From: Occallatibacter savannae
Lineage (GTDB): Bacteria; Acidobacteriota; Terriglobia; Terriglobales; Acidobacteriaceae
Length of the DNA stretch: 64,000 nucleotides
Assembly (NCBI RefSeq): GCF_003131205.1
Contig: NZ_QFFY01000002.1
Location: 767,016 to 831,015, forward strand
Direction: 5' to 3'
Part shown: in pieces, positions 61,654 through 64,000 of the stretch
Layout: each line of letters opens with the position of its first letter
Position numbering within the stretch: position 1 is the first letter of the stretch
Notes under the pieces: model-generated
The model's input: only the letters and a program-made list of their open reading frames with translations
Databases searched by the model: none
What the model was told of the DNA's origin: nothing
Made by a program: the position numbers and the translations under genes

Positions 61654-63537
61654 ATGTGTGGAATCGTAGGGTACGTCGGGCGTAAGAAGGTGGTCCCCGT
61701 CATCATCGAGGGACTGCGGCGGCTTGAGTATCGCGGGTATGACTCGGCAGGCATTGCGGTGGGCGGGCCGAATACGGCTCTGCTAGAGGTGTGCCGGGCG
61801 CCTGGGAAGCTGGGCAACCTTGAGGAAGTGCTGCGCGAGAAGCCGCTGGAGGGAACCTTCGGCATCGGGCATACGCGCTGGGCGACGCACGGCCGGCCGA
61901 CGGAAGAGAATGCGCATCCGCACAGAGACTGCACGGGGCGTATCGTCGTGGTGCACAACGGGATCGTGGAGAACTATCTCGAGCTGAAGCGCGAGCTGAC
62001 GGCGAAGGGACACAAGTTCGTCACGGAAACTGACACCGAGATCATTGCGCACCTGATTGAGGAGATCCAGAAAGAGGCGGAGAAGGACGGCGCGAAGATT
62101 GCGCTGGAGGATGCGGTTCGCAAGGCGGTGAAGCGGCTGACGGGAGCATTTGCGCTGGGGATTCTGTCGTCGGCTGAGCCGGACAAGATTATTGCGGCGC
62201 GGTCGGGGCCTCCCGTGGTGATTGGCGTGGGCGAGGGCGAATACTTCGTTGCCTCAGATGTGCCGGGGATTCTGCACCACACGCGGAATATCTATTTTCT
62301 GGCTGATGGCGATATGGCGATCATCACGCTGGATGGCGTGAAGCTGACGGACTTCAACGGCAAGCCGATCGAGCGGCAGTTGCAGAGGATTCAGTGGGAT
62401 CCGATTCAGGCAGAGAAGGGCGGCTACAAGCACTTCATGCTGAAGGAAATCTGGGAGCAGCCGCGGGCGATTCGCGATACGACGCTGGGGCGGGTGAGCC
62501 TGGATTCGGGAAGCATTTTTCTGGGCGAGATGGAGATTGATGACGAGGAGCTGGCAGCGGCTTCGAGCATCAACATTGCGGCGTGCGGCACCAGCTGGCA
62601 CTCGGCGCTTGCGGGCAAGTACATGATCGAACGGCTGGCGCGGTTGCCGGTGGATGTGGACTATGCCAGCGAGTATCGGTATCGAAATCCGATTCCGGAC
62701 AGGAATGCGCTGGGGTTGCTGATTACGCAGTCGGGCGAGACGGCGGATACGCTGGCGGCGCAGCGCGAGATGAAGACGCTGGGTTCGAAGACGGTGGCGA
62801 TCTGCAATGTGGTGGGGGCGATGGTGGCGCGCGAGGCGCACGGCGCGATCTACACGCATGCGGGGCCGGAGATCGGAGTGGCTTCGACGAAGGCGTTTAC
62901 GGCGCAGTTGACGGCGCTGTTTCTGCTGGCGCTGAAGCTTGGGCAGCTGCGGGGGCGGTTGAATAAAGAACGATCGGTGGAGCTGATCGAGGAGCTGAGC
63001 CGTGTTCCGGCAAAGATTGAGGAAGTGCTGAAGAGCTGTTCGGGGCAATGCGAGCAGCTGGCGTCGAGCTTTGCGAATGCGCGGGACTTCTTGTACCTGG
63101 GGCGTGGCATTCATTTTCCGATTGCGCTGGAGGGTGCGCTGAAGCTGAAGGAGATTTCGTACATTCACGCGGAGGGGTATCCGGCGGGAGAGATGAAGCA
63201 CGGGCCGAATGCGCTGATCGACGAGACGCTGCCGGTGGTGGTGCTGGCGACACGGGACGAGGGTGATCCGGCGTCGAAGCTGCGGTATGAGAAGACGCTG
63301 TCAAATATTCAGGAAGTGACGGCGCGGTCGGGTCGGGTAATTGCGGTGGCGACGCAGGGCGATGAGACGATTGGCGGGCTGGTGGAGCAGGTGATTCATG
63401 TGCCGCCCGCGTTTGAGCTGCTGTCGCCGCTGATTGAGATTGTGCCGCTGCAGCTGCTGGCGTACTACATCGCTGTGCGGCGCGGGTGCGATGTGGATCA
63501 GCCACGCAATCTGGCGAAGTCGGTCACAGTGGAGTAG
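61654..63537 (+). CDS. glmS: Glutamine-fructose-6-phosphate aminotransferase
   Basis: 627 residues. Cys2 nucleophile (MCGIVGYVG) starts the glutamine amidotransferase domain (about 1-230, with [20 protein letters not shown]). Two SIS domains follow (about 300-440 and 470-610, with [50 protein letters not shown] and [12 protein letters not shown]). Makes glucosamine-6-phosphate for peptidoglycan and surface glycan. No glmS ribozyme-type leader was recognised. Confidence 0.97.
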   Translation: MCGIVGYVGRKKVVPVIIEGLRRLEYRGYDSAGIAVGGPNTALLEVCRAPGKLGNLEEVLREKPLEGTFGIGHTRWATHGRPTEENAHPHRDCTGRIVVVHNGIVENYLELKRELTAKGHKFVTETDTEIIAHLIEEIQKEAEKDGAKIALEDAVRKAVKRLTGAFALGILSSAEPDKIIAARSGPPVVIGVGEGEYFVASDVPGILHHTRNIYFLADGDMAIITLDGVKLTDFNGKPIERQLQRIQWDPIQAEKGGYKHFMLKEIWEQPRAIRDTTLGRVSLDSGSIFLGEMEIDDEELAAASSINIAACGTSWHSALAGKYMIERLARLPVDVDYASEYRYRNPIPDRNALGLLITQSGETADTLAAQREMKTLGSKTVAICNVVGAMVAREAHGAIYTHAGPEIGVASTKAFTAQLTALFLLALKLGQLRGRLNKERSVELIEELSRVPAKIEEVLKSCSGQCEQLASSFANARDFLYLGRGIHFPIALEGALKLKEISYIHAEGYPAGEMKHGPNALIDETLPVVVLATRDEGDPASKLRYEKTLSNIQEVTARSGRVIAVATQGDETIGGLVEQVIHVPPAFELLSPLIEIVPLQLLAYYIAVRRGCDVDQPRNLAKSVTVE

Positions 63538-63588
63538 CCCGAAAGGGTTAGAGCGGTGGACACGGCGGATGGCTAGAATCGAGTTCTA

Positions 63589-64000
63589 ATGAGACGGGTG
63601 TGCGTGGGAGCGGGTCTGGCTGCGCTGCTGCTGGCGGCAGGCGCGGGCGAGTCGTATGGGCAGACGAACTTCAGCGTGCCGTCGATGCCGATGATTCCGG
63701 ATGCTCCGCATGGCGCGGGGCCGCCGAAGAAGTATATGGAGCACTTCCCGGAGCAGCCGAGCGTGCAGCCGGCGTACTCGATTCCGGTAAGCCCGCTGGG
63801 CTTCTCGATTCCGGGTACAAGTTATCTCCTCCGGCAGCAGCAGCTGGTGAGCCTGGATTTTCTCGATGAAGACCGGCTGCTCTTCAGCTTTCATGTTGCG
63901 TCCGGTTTGCGGGAGCGGAATGCGGAGACGGACCAGGAGGCGGCGCAGCGGATTCATGCTGTGGTGGTCGATGTTGCGACGGGCAAGGCCGGAGCCGAGG
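63589..64000 (+). CDS. Secreted hypothetical protein (3' partial)
   Basis: Open from the ATG at 63589 to the window edge, at least 137 residues. Signal peptide RRVCVGAGLAALLLAAGAGE. Then PMIPDAPHGAGPPKKYMEHF, SIPVSPLGFSIPGTSYLLRQ and SLDFLDEDRLLFSFHVASGL. The LDEDRLLFSFH block may start a propeller-like domain. The end is outside the window. Not recognised. Confidence 0.65.
   Translation, partial: MRRVCVGAGLAALLLAAGAGESYGQTNFSVPSMPMIPDAPHGAGPPKKYMEHFPEQPSVQPAYSIPVSPLGFSIPGTSYLLRQQQLVSLDFLDEDRLLFSFHVASGLRERNAETDQEAAQRIHAVVVDVATGKAGAE

Overview
The window looks like a chromosomal segment from an acidobacterium, probably of the Terriglobales/Acidobacteriaceae type. This is inferred from high-GC coding with G/C-rich third positions, the mix of families (TIGR03118-type secreted protein, short acidobacterial zinc-ribbon proteins, paired PilZ proteins, Reg_prop histidine kinase, Tat-exported Gfo/Idh/MocA protein) and intergenic DNA full of short palindromes and 7-bp tandem repeats. 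I saw no rRNA, tRNA, CRISPR array, phage module or transposase.

Layout. 1-9.4 kb: an edge of an exopolysaccharide locus (O-antigen ligase, GT4 glycosyltransferase, WecG/TagA transferase, Wzx-like flippase), interrupted by a tight four-gene operon of response regulator, histidine kinase, porin-like protein and cupredoxin-like protein. 9.5-14.7 kb: secreted proteins and redox repair genes (oxidoreductase, OsmC, RidA, MsrB) and rpmB. 15-17.6 kb: a CpxAR-like two-component pair with a small secreted protein next to it; both share a 10-bp-spaced TTAAG direct repeat upstream. 17.7-22.7 kb: lipase-maturation-factor-like membrane protein, a large secreted protein and a luciferase-like monooxygenase. 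22.8-29.4 kb: one long minus-strand operon (CoA-transferase, ferredoxin, 2-oxoacid:ferredoxin oxidoreductase alpha and fused beta-gamma, branched-chain aminotransferase, glutamate dehydrogenase) that reads as a complete route from branched-chain amino acids to branched acyl-CoAs and acids. 29.7-38.8 kb: BON lipoprotein, minimal M50 protease, DUF192-PilZ fusion, second PilZ protein, GDP-mannose 3,5-epimerase-like enzyme, VTT membrane protein and secreted hypotheticals. 38.9-43.6 kb: MoeB-rhodanese fusion, EthD protein, PIN-TRAM membrane protein, single-domain response regulator, PhzF. 43.8-47.9 kb: a propeller-type histidine kinase, NarL-type regulator and small secreted protein operon. 48.3-49.6 kb: zinc-ribbon pair and a MEDS/DcmR-type protein. 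49.6-56.4 kb: a repeat-rich zone holding a Tat-exported DUF1349 protein, an AT-richer 711-residue gene with a putative nuclease core and SEC-C motif, coaD, several small genes and two very short minus-strand genes. 56.6-64 kb: aminotransferase, S2P protease with zinc ribbons, manC, glmS and secreted proteins.

How the genes work together. manC (GDP-mannose), the GME-like epimerase, glmS (hexosamine) and the polysaccharide genes at the left edge fit an active surface-glycan economy, and the two PilZ proteins suggest c-di-GMP input. The 22.8-29.4 kb operon could feed iso-branched acyl-CoA primers to lipid synthesis or run as an amino-acid fermentation module. The most distinctive candidates for new biology are the solitary 711-residue nuclease/SEC-C gene in the repeat zone, the DUF192-PilZ fusion with a structured leader, the cupredoxin-porin two-component operon, and the repeat families, one of which shows covarying stem changes between copies.
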